Below, in pieces: positions 1 through 6,847 of a stretch of DNA of 6,847 nucleotides. The notes under the pieces are model-generated. The model ran no database searches. It saw only the letters and a list, made by a program, of their open reading frames with translations, and was not told where the DNA came from. How positions within the stretch are numbered: position 1 is the stretch's first letter; the number at the start of each line of letters is the position of its first letter. Source of the DNA: Opitutaceae bacterium UBA4094 (GTDB lineage: Bacteria; Verrucomicrobiota; Verrucomicrobiia; Opitutales; Opitutaceae); contig DFYA01000084.1 of NCBI GenBank assembly GCA_002382525.1, forward strand, positions 28,323 through 35,169, in the 5' to 3' direction. A program made the position numbers and the translations under genes.

Positions 1-1257
1 GAAAAAGCCAAAGCCGCCGAAGCCGCCTCCGCCGCCAAGGGCGAAACCAAGAGCCCGTTCGAGGGTTCCAGCGCAATTTTCCAACCGGGTTACAACCACT
101 CGCCCGCCCCCACCGCCGTCTCCGCCGAAACCCTCGCCAAAGTCGTCGCCGGACTCACCAACCTCCCGTCCAACTTCAAGGTTAACCCCAAGATCAAGCG
201 CCTCCTCGACGCCCGCGTCCAAGCCCACAAGGACGGCGGCCCGGTTGACTGGGGTTTCGGCGAGGCCCTCGCCTTCGGCACGCTCCTCCTCGAAGGCAGC
301 CCCGTGCGCCTCTCCGGACAAGATTGCGAGCGCGGCACCTTCAGCCATCGCCACGCCGTGCTCTACGACTCCGACACGCGCGAAAAATACGTCCCGCTCC
401 TCAACATCGATGAAAAGCAGGAGCGCTTCTGCGTTTACAACTCCCTCCTCTCCGAGGCCGCCGTGCTCGCCTTCGACTACGGCTACTCCCTCGACTACCC
501 CCAGATGCTCTGCATTTGGGAAGCCCAGTTCGGCGACTTTGCCAATGGCGCCCAAGTCGTCATTGACCAGTTCCTCGCCTCCTCCGAATCCAAGTGGCAA
601 CGCATGAGCGGCATGGTCCTCCTCTTGCCCCACGGCTACGAGGGCCAGGGGCCCGAGCACAGCAGCGCCCGCCTCGAACGTTTCCTTCAGCTCTGCGCCG
701 AGGACAACATGCAGGTCGCCAATATCACTACCCCGGCGAACTACTTCCACGCCCTCCGCCGCCAGATGAAACGCGACTTCCGCAAGCCGCTCATCGTCAT
801 GTCGCCGAAGTCCCTCCTCCGCTCGCCCGCCGCCACTTCGCGTATCGATGATTTCACTACAGGCAGTTTCCAAGAGATCCTCGACGACCCGACGCCGGCC
901 AAGGCCGCCAAGCGCCTCATCCTCTGCTCCGGCAAGGTTTACTACGACCTCGACGCATACCGCACCGCCAACAAGGTCACCGACACCACGATCATCCGCG
1001 TCGAGCAACTGTATCCACTCCACAAGGACAAACTCGCCGAGATCGCCCAGGCCCACGCCAAGGCCAAGCTCATCTGGTGTCAGGAAGAGTCTCAGAACAA
1101 CGGCGGCTGGAGCTTCATCGCCCCGGAGCTGGAGTCCATCTTCGGACGCAAACCAGCCTACGTCGGCCGCGACGCCTCCGCCTCACCGGCCGTCGGCTCC
1201 CTTGCCATCCACAAACGCGAACTCGCCGCCTTCCTCAAAGACGCCTTCTCGATCTGA
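1..1257 (+). CDS. sucA: 2-oxoglutarate dehydrogenase E1 component, C-terminal part (5' end outside window)
   Basis: Thiamine-diphosphate-dependent E1 subunit of the 2-oxoglutarate dehydrogenase complex. It decarboxylates 2-oxoglutarate and succinylates the lipoyl arm of E2 in the cytoplasmic TCA cycle. The frame is open from base 1, giving 418 residues, roughly the last 45% of a family protein of about 930 aa. From fragment residue 80 on it follows E. coli SucA closely. Visible are a pyrimidine-binding transketolase-type domain (about 80-275) with SGQDCERGTFSHRH (105-118), WEAQFGDFANGAQ (173-185), HGYEGQGPEHSSAR (211-224) and MSPKSLLR (267-274), then the C-terminal 2-oxoglutarate dehydrogenase domain with WCQEE and NNGGW (359-370). 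WEAQFGDFANGAQ and HGYEGQGPEHSS separate this enzyme from pyruvate dehydrogenase E1. The first 17 residues are an Ala/Lys/Glu-rich stretch, probably an insertion or linker. sucB follows 98 nt downstream, with a palindromic repeat between them. Family assignment is near certain. Confidence 0.97.
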   Translation, partial: EKAKAAEAASAAKGETKSPFEGSSAIFQPGYNHSPAPTAVSAETLAKVVAGLTNLPSNFKVNPKIKRLLDARVQAHKDGGPVDWGFGEALAFGTLLLEGSPVRLSGQDCERGTFSHRHAVLYDSDTREKYVPLLNIDEKQERFCVYNSLLSEAAVLAFDYGYSLDYPQMLCIWEAQFGDFANGAQVVIDQFLASSESKWQRMSGMVLLLPHGYEGQGPEHSSARLERFLQLCAEDNMQVANITTPANYFHALRRQMKRDFRKPLIVMSPKSLLRSPAATSRIDDFTTGSFQEILDDPTPAKAAKRLILCSGKVYYDLDAYRTANKVTDTTIIRVEQLYPLHKDKLAEIAQAHAKAKLIWCQEESQNNGGWSFIAPELESIFGRKPAYVGRDASASPAVGSLAIHKRELAAFLKDAFSI

Positions 1258-1262
1258 AATTG

Positions 1263-1335
1263 AACCGCGAAGAACACGAAGGATCGCAAAGTTCGATCCC
1301 TCCGTTCTTCGCGACTCTTCGCGCCCTTCGCGGTT
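1263..1335. repeat. 73-bp palindromic intergenic repeat, copy A (sucA-sucB junction)
   Basis: Imperfect palindrome starting 5 nt after the sucA stop codon and ending 20 nt before the sucB start. The outer arms AACCGCGAAG (1263-1272) and CTTCGCGGTT (1326-1335) are perfectly complementary. An inner stem GGATCG/CGATCC (1281-1286 and 1294-1299) encloses a 7-nt loop. The right half carries three CTTCGCG units about 10 nt apart, and the left arm CGCGAAGAAC can alternatively pair with GTTCTTCGCG further inside. An A-run (1336-1341) follows. It matches the copy at 2593-2665 at 64 of 73 positions without gaps. It lies inside the presumed operon transcript and should fold as RNA. It resembles dispersed non-coding palindromes I associate with Verrucomicrobiota genomes (inference). 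Confidence 0.88.
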
Positions 1336-1355
1336 AAAAAATTCATTCCCTCCAC

Positions 1356-2588
1356 ATGTCTCTTATCGAAGTTAAAATTCCGCCCCTCGGCGAATCCATC
1401 AGTTCCGGCGTGCTCGCCAAGTGGCACGTTGCCGACGGCGACACCGTCAAGAAGGACCAGCCGCTCTTCGAACTCGAAACCGACAAAATCACTTCCGAAG
1501 GCGTCGCCGAATCCGCCGGTAAAATCACCTTCAAGGTCCAGCCCGGCACCGAGGTCAAAATCGGCGAAGTCGTCGCCACCATCGACCCCGCCGCCGCTTC
1601 CTCCGCGCCGTCCGCCTCCCCGGGAGCGCCGAGCTCCAGCTCGGCCCCGTCCACCTCCGCCCCCGCCTCTACCGAGCAATCCCCTGCCGTCCGCCGCGTC
1701 GCCGCCGAGACCAACACCGACGTCTCCAAAATCGCCGGCACCGGCAAAGCCGGCCGCGTCACCAAGGGTGACGTCCTCGCCGCCGCGTCCAACCCGCCCC
1801 CGTCCGCCGCCACCGTCTCCGCCGCCGTCGCCTCCGCGCCCGCCGCGTCGGTCCCCGCCTCCGCCCCGGTCGTCACCGCGCCCGCCCCCGGCAAACGCAC
1901 ACGCGTCAAAATGACCAAGCTGCGCCAGACGATCGCCAAGCGCCTCGTCTCCGCCCAGCACGAGGCCGCCATGCTCACCACTTTCAACGAAGTGGACATG
2001 TCCGCCGTGATGGCCCTTCGCGCCAAATATCAAGACGACTTCGTCAAAAAGAACGGAGTGAAGCTCGGCTTCATGAGCTTCTTCACCAAGGCCGTGGTCC
2101 ACGCTTTGAAAGAGGTTCCCGCCATCAACGCCCAGCTCGACGGCGACGAGGTCATTCAAAACCACTACTACGACATCAGCATGGCCGTCTCCACCGAGAA
2201 AGGCCTGGTTGTTCCCGTCGTCCGCGGCTGCGACCAACTCGACATGGCCGGCATCGAAAAAGCCATCGCCGAAGTCGCCAAAAAAGCCCGCGACGGAAAA
2301 CTCGCGCTCCCCGATTTTGAAGGCGGCTGTTTCACGATCACCAACGGAGGAATCTTCGGATCGATGTTGTCCACGCCGATCATCAACGCCCCGCAAAGCG
2401 CGATCCTCGGACTCCACGCGATCAACGAACGCCCGATGGCCGTGAACGGACAAGTCGTCATCCGCCCGATGATGTATCTCGCCCTCAGCTACGATCACCG
2501 CCTCGTTGACGGCAAAGAAGCCGTGACGTTCCTCGTGAAGATCAAGCAAGCCATCGAAGACCCCACCCGCCTCCTCCTCAGCGTCTAA
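1356..2588 (+). CDS. sucB: Dihydrolipoyllysine-residue succinyltransferase (2-oxoglutarate dehydrogenase E2)
   Basis: Core E2 subunit (410 aa) that accepts the succinyl group from E1 on a swinging lipoyl arm and transfers it to CoA. Domain order is complete: an N-terminal lipoyl domain (about 2-77) with the lipoylation lysine K44 in ETDKIT; an Ala/Pro/Ser linker (78-108); a peripheral-subunit-binding domain (about 109-144, SPAVRR through GRVTKGDVLAAA); a second Ala/Pro linker (145 to about 182); and a C-terminal acyltransferase domain. That domain has TTFNEVDMS, GFMSFFTKAV, FTITNGGIFGS and the catalytic SYDHRLVDG, with H381 and D385. TTFNEV and STPIINAPQSAILG are typical of succinyltransferases rather than pyruvate E2 enzymes. 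A single lipoyl domain is the usual SucB arrangement. The ATG at 1356 is chosen because the lipoyl domain begins directly after it. No Shine-Dalgarno motif is visible upstream (CCCTCCAC). It is probably co-transcribed with sucA and lpd. Confidence 0.97.
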   Translation: MSLIEVKIPPLGESISSGVLAKWHVADGDTVKKDQPLFELETDKITSEGVAESAGKITFKVQPGTEVKIGEVVATIDPAAASSAPSASPGAPSSSSAPSTSAPASTEQSPAVRRVAAETNTDVSKIAGTGKAGRVTKGDVLAAASNPPPSAATVSAAVASAPAASVPASAPVVTAPAPGKRTRVKMTKLRQTIAKRLVSAQHEAAMLTTFNEVDMSAVMALRAKYQDDFVKKNGVKLGFMSFFTKAVVHALKEVPAINAQLDGDEVIQNHYYDISMAVSTEKGLVVPVVRGCDQLDMAGIEKAIAEVAKKARDGKLALPDFEGGCFTITNGGIFGSMLSTPIINAPQSAILGLHAINERPMAVNGQVVIRPMMYLALSYDHRLVDGKEAVTFLVKIKQAIEDPTRLLLSV

Positions 2589-2592
2589 AGTT

Positions 2593-2665
2593 AACCGTGA
2601 AGAACGCGAAGGATCGCCAGCCTCGATTCCTCCGTTCTTCGCGCCTCTTCGCGTCCTTCGCGGTT
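2593..2665. repeat. 73-bp palindromic intergenic repeat, copy B (sucB-lpd junction)
   Basis: Second copy of the palindrome at 1263-1335, in the same orientation, starting 4 nt after the sucB stop codon. The left arm AACCGTGAAG differs from copy A by one base, which gives a G-U wobble in RNA and preserves the outer stem with CTTCGCGGTT (2656-2665). Nine differences separate the copies, four of them clustered in the central loop region (CAAAGTT versus CCAGCCT), so the arms are better conserved than the loop. The three CTTCGCG units of the right half are intact. The repeat ends only 7 nt before the lpd ATG, and the intervening TAAAAAA leads straight into the start codon. Confidence 0.88.
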
Positions 2666-2672
2666 TAAAAAA

Positions 2673-4058
<1,386 letters not shown>

Positions 4059-4059
4059 A

Positions 4060-4083
4060 AGTAGCGCAGACTTCCTGTCTGCT
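4060..4083. repeat. Short palindrome of the GCAGAC-loop-GTCTGC type after lpd
   Basis: A perfect 6-bp stem GCAGAC (4066-4071) and GTCTGC (4077-4082) around the 5-nt loop TTCCT, starting just after the lpd stop codon. It is unrelated in sequence to the two 73-bp palindromes. The motif AGTAGCGCAGACTTCC followed by GTCTGC resembles a dispersed intergenic repeat I associate with Verrucomicrobiota genomes. Only one copy lies in this window, so its repeat status is inference. No T-run follows, so it is not itself a classical terminator. Confidence 0.5.
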
Positions 4084-4105
4084 CCTCGTCTCTCATCCAC
4101 CCAAG

Positions 4106-4131
4106 ACCCGCCCTCATCGGCGGGTTTTTTT
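4106..4131 (+). terminator. Intrinsic terminator of the sucA-sucB-lpd operon
   Basis: A perfect 7-bp GC-rich stem ACCCGCC (4106-4112) and GGCGGGT (4119-4125) with loop CTCATC, followed by a run of seven T (4125-4131). It lies 48 nt after the lpd stop codon, in the right orientation to end the operon transcript and separate it from the secreted-protein gene at 4216. Confidence 0.88.
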
Positions 4132-4215
4132 CACTTAGACATCACCCCCGCGCGTCGCGTCTTCGCCAACCAAAGTCCTCGCCATTGCTAGGCCCTTGCG
4201 ACATGCCTCCGCCCC

Positions 4216-5358
4216 ATGATCGCTGCTCTCCGCTTCCTCTGCGGCGCCCTTCTTGGCTACGCATCCGCCGCCAACAGCTTCGCCAATGCCGGCGTCTTCT
4301 CCGGCAATGGCCAGACGCTTGAACTCACCACCCAGCAACAGGTGCAGATGGTGAGCGAGCACATCACAATCGCCCCCGGACGTGGCCCCAACCTTTTCGA
4401 TGGCGGCACCGCCGGCGCCGACCGCGTGGATTTCCGCTGTCTCTTCACATTGAAAAACCTCTCCGGGGAAACCGTCACCATTCAGGTCGGTTTTCCCCTG
4501 GATGCGGAAGACTCGCTTCACAATGCCACGACCACGCGCACGACGGCCGAACTGATCGCCGCCTACCGCTTCATCGCACAAGACGACATCCGAGGCATCT
4601 ACAACGTCACCTACCAGCCAGGCGACCGACAGAAAAGGCTTCGCCATCTCTTCCTGTGGGACATGACCTTCGCGCCCAACGAAGAGAGAACCCTGCGCAT
4701 CGACTACACCATGCCCATCTCCATGGGCGCGGTTGAAGCGGTCAAAACCCCGCGCAACGAACCTTACGCGAAGTCGTGGTATTCGGCCCTTCAAGGCGCG
4801 CTCGTCGAGGAGTTCGGCTACGTAACGATTACCGGCGCGAGCTGGGCCGGCACCATCGACAAAGCCGAGTTTACGGTCAAAGCCGCCTCCTTCGAGGACT
4901 ACCTCACGCACCGCCCCCTCTTTGAAACCAACGATCCCTCCAAGAAGGCCCGCGCCCTCAAGCAGATCCCTATCGAACACCCCACGCTCTTCCGCCTTTA
5001 CTCGCCCGACGGCTGGCAGACTGACTCGCACGGCACTCATCGCCTCGTCCACACGGACTACGTGCCCACCGAAAACCTTCGTTTCCGCTACTACCTGTTC
5101 TTCTTCCCGCGCACCGTTTCCGAATTGGAGAACCTGCTCCCGCAGTTGAAACGCTCCCCTTGGAGCACCGAAGATTACACCGACCTGCGCGACATCCTTA
5201 GCGAATACAACGGCGAGAAAACCAGCAACCCGCGCATCGCCGACTTCCTCGAAAATCAACTCTGGCACGGCCGCCCAACACTGAACCCCGTCCCCGCCAC
5301 CGTCATCGGCCGCCTCACCCAACTGATCGCCGTCGCCGGCCCGGCATCAGCACCTTGA
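4216..5358 (+). CDS. Secreted protein of unknown function, DUF4424-like architecture
   Basis: Protein of 380 aa that I do not firmly recognise. Residues 1 to about 20 (MIAALRFLCGALLGYASA) look like a signal peptide with likely signal peptidase I cleavage after ASA or shortly later, so it is probably exported. The mature N-terminus has GNGQTLELTTQQQVQMVSEH, then a strand-rich stretch ending in VGFPL (91-95), and later WDMTFAPNEERTLRIDYTMP. This order (a repeated-strand start, a 'vqMvSEhi' segment, then a framework of hydrophobic strands with GFPL) recalls DUF4424-type secreted proteins, but the match is from memory and weak. The C-terminal half is rich in Tyr, Trp and Phe (RFRYYLFFFP). No catalytic motif, lipobox or membrane anchor is seen. 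The + strand reading is preferred over a long opposite-strand frame because it has a signal peptide, normal amino-acid composition and C/G-biased third positions. It lies after the operon terminator, so it is probably transcribed separately. Confidence 0.82.
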   Translation: MIAALRFLCGALLGYASAANSFANAGVFSGNGQTLELTTQQQVQMVSEHITIAPGRGPNLFDGGTAGADRVDFRCLFTLKNLSGETVTIQVGFPLDAEDSLHNATTTRTTAELIAAYRFIAQDDIRGIYNVTYQPGDRQKRLRHLFLWDMTFAPNEERTLRIDYTMPISMGAVEAVKTPRNEPYAKSWYSALQGALVEEFGYVTITGASWAGTIDKAEFTVKAASFEDYLTHRPLFETNDPSKKARALKQIPIEHPTLFRLYSPDGWQTDSHGTHRLVHTDYVPTENLRFRYYLFFFPRTVSELENLLPQLKRSPWSTEDYTDLRDILSEYNGEKTSNPRIADFLENQLWHGRPTLNPVPATVIGRLTQLIAVAGPASAP

Positions 5359-5367
5359 ACGACCCCG

Positions 5368-6006
5368 TCAGTCTTCTCCTGCCTCGCGCGTCTGCTGGAG
5401 GAGAAGGGCACCATCATGCACCATCTCTTCATAGATGATCCGCCCCGTCTCCACGTCGTAGAGATAGTCGGTGCCCAAGACGCGCCCCCACCATACCCGG
5501 ATGAACAACAGCTTCTCGTTCACCCACTTCACCTCAGGCGGAAAGTTCAAGTAAGAATCCTTCAACGCCAACACGCGCACGGCCCGCTGATTCGCCACGG
5601 TGATTTTGATTTTCGTCGTTTTCGCGTCCAACGCTTCGACCCGGAACCAATAGACCCTGTTACGCGAAAATGCCGCGCCTTCGACGCCCGCATTTTCCGC
5701 CCCTCCCGCTTCACGCAGTTCGACGCGCCCCTTAAATGTCTGCTCAAACGGCCGGTGGAAATTCACGGGGCGGCTCATCTCTGCGGTGAATTCCAGGCGT
5801 GAAGTCGTAAAAGCGTCCGCCTCCGCGAGCGTGCCGGTCAGCCTCAGTGTGTCGGCCGCCGGACTTCCGGCCCGCGGGACCAGATCGGTCGCCCCCGCCG
5901 GGACCCGCTCCAACGCCTGTTCCACCGCGTGAATGCCTGCGCCAAGCCCTACACCCGGCGTGCCGACGGCCGCGAACCACACAATCGCATTGGATAACAA
6001 TTTCAT
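5368..6006 (-). CDS. Putative exported protein of unknown function
   Basis: Protein of 212 aa that I do not recognise. The N-terminus (MKLLSNAIVWFAAVGTPGVG through GIHA, residues 1 to about 27) fits a signal peptide with a short charged start and hydrophobic core. The middle contains an Ala/Gly-rich segment and alternating hydrophobic strands. The C-terminal part has KWVNEKLLFIRVWWGRVLG (160-178) followed by DYLYDVETGRIIYEE, a pattern typical of beta-hairpins with exposed aromatics, and suggests a beta-rich periplasmic or surface protein. There is no Cys lipobox and no second membrane segment. It converges with the 380-aa gene, the two stop codons being separated by 9 nt, and is divergent from the rhomboid-like gene. 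Codon use matches the neighbours. The start at 6006 is preferred because the signal peptide begins there. No Shine-Dalgarno motif is visible. That it is a real gene is likely; its function is unknown. Confidence 0.8.
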   Translation of the reverse strand: MKLLSNAIVWFAAVGTPGVGLGAGIHAVEQALERVPAGATDLVPRAGSPAADTLRLTGTLAEADAFTTSRLEFTAEMSRPVNFHRPFEQTFKGRVELREAGGAENAGVEGAAFSRNRVYWFRVEALDAKTTKIKITVANQRAVRVLALKDSYLNFPPEVKWVNEKLLFIRVWWGRVLGTDYLYDVETGRIIYEEMVHDGALLLQQTREAGED

Positions 6007-6044
6007 AGAGAGCGATCACGTGCGAAACCACGCAAGGTGCCGCC

Positions 6045-6073
6045 TTAATCATGCGTTGCCCCCGTGTAATCAA
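6045..6073 (-). promoter_or_regulatory. Candidate sigma70-type promoter for the 212-aa exported protein
   Basis: Read on the - strand, TTGATT (6073-6068) matches the -35 consensus at 4 of 6 positions. It is followed after exactly 17 nt by GATTAA (6050-6045), a 3-of-6 match to the -10 box. The predicted start site would lie about 30 nt before the ATG at 6006. The spacing is ideal but the -10 box is poor, so this is only a candidate. Confidence 0.25.
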
Positions 6074-6120
6074 TCCGTGAAAGCGCCAACCACGCCGTCC
6101 GCCACCTCACGACCTGCATA

Positions 6121-6151
6121 CGCAAAACCGGGAACGAACTCCCGGTGTGCG
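6121..6151. other. Hairpin in the divergent intergenic region
   Basis: A perfect 7-bp stem ACCGGGA (6127-6133) and TCCCGGT (6140-6146) around the loop ACGAAC, extended past a small internal loop by CGCA (6121-6124) pairing with TGCG (6148-6151). It lies 82 nt upstream of the rhomboid-like start codon and 115 nt upstream of the divergent gene's start. No T-run follows on the + strand; on the - strand only TTTT follows. It could be a leader structure or a chance palindrome in GC-rich DNA. Nothing else of note is visible in the 226-bp gap apart from the candidate promoter on the - strand. Confidence 0.4.
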
Positions 6152-6232
6152 CGTCCGTCACCTCTGACGCTTGCACCGACGATCCGCGTGACTCACAACC
6201 ATGCCCGTCGCGCCCGCCGCGTCGTTTGCCCC

Positions 6233-6847
6233 ATGAGCCGCTACGCCTTCCCCTCCAACGAAGATCAACAACCCATCACCTCAGTCGGTGGTCACGCCCT
6301 TTACGGCGCGCACATGATCGTCGTCGTCTTCGTCGCGTCACTGCTCGCCACCACGCTCCTTATGGCCCTCGGCGGGGAAACGCTGCTCAACGCCCTCATT
6401 TTCAGCAGCTCGGACGTGCTCAACGGCCAAGTCTGGCGCGTGGTCACCTACGGTTTGGTCAACCCGCCCAGCCTCTGGTTCATCATCGATATGTTCATGA
6501 TCGTGTGGTTCGGCCGCGAACTGGAGAAGTTCTTTGGCCGCCGCACGTTTTTCACCCTTTACGCCGGCCTTTACCTCATCACCCCGCTGCTCTTCGCGGC
6601 GCTCGGCCTGCGCTGGCAACTCGCTCTCAGCGGCGCACCCGGCGCCCTCGCGCTCTTTACCGCGTTCGCCACGCTTTATCCTAACGTCTCATTCTTCTTC
6701 GGTATTCTCGCCAAGTGGTTAGCCGCCGTCTTCATCGGCATCCATGCCCTTATGCATCTAGCGGGGAATAACTGGCCGCAACTCATGGCTCTCGCCGCCA
6801 CCACCGGATTCGCCTTCGTGTTCGTGCGCCACGCCCAAGGCAGTTTC
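6233..6847 (+). CDS. Rhomboid-like membrane protein, probably catalytically inactive (3' end outside window)
   Basis: The first 205 residues of an integral membrane protein with the rhomboid fold. A short N-terminal cytoplasmic tail precedes a transmembrane helix (about 28-47). The L1-loop signature GQVWRVVTYGLVNP (65-78) follows with the conserved Trp-Arg pair, then a helix (about 81-94), the signature WFGRELEKFFGRRTFFTLY (92-110) that matches the rhomboid FG-x-x-LE-x-x-x-G motif, and further helices at about 107-125, 130-149, 154-176 and 183-198. The catalytic GxSG motif of TM4 reads GAPG (134-137), so the nucleophilic serine is replaced by P136. The oxyanion-site His and Asn before and in TM2 appear to be W82 and D86. 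An active protease is therefore unlikely. The ATG at 6233 is chosen because the frame upstream of it codes for unlikely sequence. No Shine-Dalgarno motif is visible. Substrate or partner is unknown. Confidence 0.85.
   Translation, partial: MSRYAFPSNEDQQPITSVGGHALYGAHMIVVVFVASLLATTLLMALGGETLLNALIFSSSDVLNGQVWRVVTYGLVNPPSLWFIIDMFMIVWFGRELEKFFGRRTFFTLYAGLYLITPLLFAALGLRWQLALSGAPGALALFTAFATLYPNVSFFFGILAKWLAAVFIGIHALMHLAGNNWPQLMALAATTGFAFVFVRHAQGSF

Noticed and set aside
1261..1341. Possible small protein encoded across repeat copy A (an NREEHEG-type reading)
   Set aside because: This reading is a known kind of spurious translation of GCGAAG-type palindromes; the sequence is a palindrome and its second copy is not kept in an equivalent coding context.
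1618..1900. Highly repetitive CCGCC/TCC-rich DNA in the middle of sucB
   Set aside because: It encodes the Ala/Pro/Ser flexible linkers expected between E2 domains; the low complexity follows from composition.
4135..5322. A 395-codon open frame on the - strand opposite the 380-aa secreted protein
   Set aside because: It has Gly/Val/Glu-rich composition without signal peptide or domain, while the + strand frame has a signal peptide and normal composition.
5373..5406. Inverted arms CTTCTCC and GGAGAAG at the convergent gene ends, a possible bidirectional terminator
   Set aside because: The arms are separated by a 20-nt loop, no T-run follows on either strand, and the sequence is within the coding end of the - strand gene.
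5416..5802. A 128-codon + strand frame within the 212-aa - strand gene
   Set aside because: His/Arg/Phe-rich composition without family features; the - strand frame has a signal peptide and plausible strand pattern.
6145..6684. A 179-codon + strand frame overlapping the rhomboid-like gene
   Set aside because: Arg/Pro/His-rich out-of-frame translation; the frame from 6233 gives clear transmembrane helices and rhomboid signatures.

Overview
The window comes from a GC-rich bacterial chromosome. Third codon positions are overwhelmingly C or G, and C-rich codons such as CTC, GCC, ATC and TCC dominate. The protein style and the intergenic palindromes (units of the type GCGAAG/CTTCGCG, and GCAGAC-loop-GTCTGC) resemble what I know from Verrucomicrobiota, particularly Opitutales/Opitutaceae. 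This assignment is an inference from memory, not the result of a search.

Positions 1-4131 hold the 2-oxoglutarate dehydrogenase complex operon, all on the + strand: the C-terminal part of E1 (sucA, cut by the window edge), E2 dihydrolipoyl succinyltransferase (sucB) and E3 dihydrolipoyl dehydrogenase (lpd). E1 decarboxylates 2-oxoglutarate, E2 carries the succinyl group on its lipoyl lysine to CoA, and E3 reoxidises the lipoyl arm with NAD+. All visible catalytic motifs are intact, so this is a complete housekeeping TCA-cycle module. The operon closes with a clear intrinsic terminator at 4106-4131.

The operon's gene junctions are unusual. The sucA-sucB and sucB-lpd gaps are each almost filled by a copy of the same 73-bp imperfect palindrome (64 of 73 positions identical, no gaps). 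A third, unrelated palindrome follows lpd. Each begins within 5 nt of the preceding stop codon.

Positions 4132-6006 hold two unrecognised proteins with signal-peptide-like N-termini, encoded convergently with a 9-bp gap. One (380 aa, + strand) vaguely recalls DUF4424-type secreted proteins. The other (212 aa, - strand) has an aromatic-rich, probably beta-stranded C-terminus. After a 226-bp divergent intergenic region with a hairpin, a rhomboid-fold membrane protein begins at 6233 and runs off the window end. It keeps the rhomboid structural signatures, but by my alignment it has lost the catalytic serine and the oxyanion-site His and Asn, so it looks like a pseudoprotease.

I see no mobile element, CRISPR array, tRNA or rRNA, and no new multi-gene system. 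The most interesting points are the repeat-filled operon junctions and the degenerate rhomboid.
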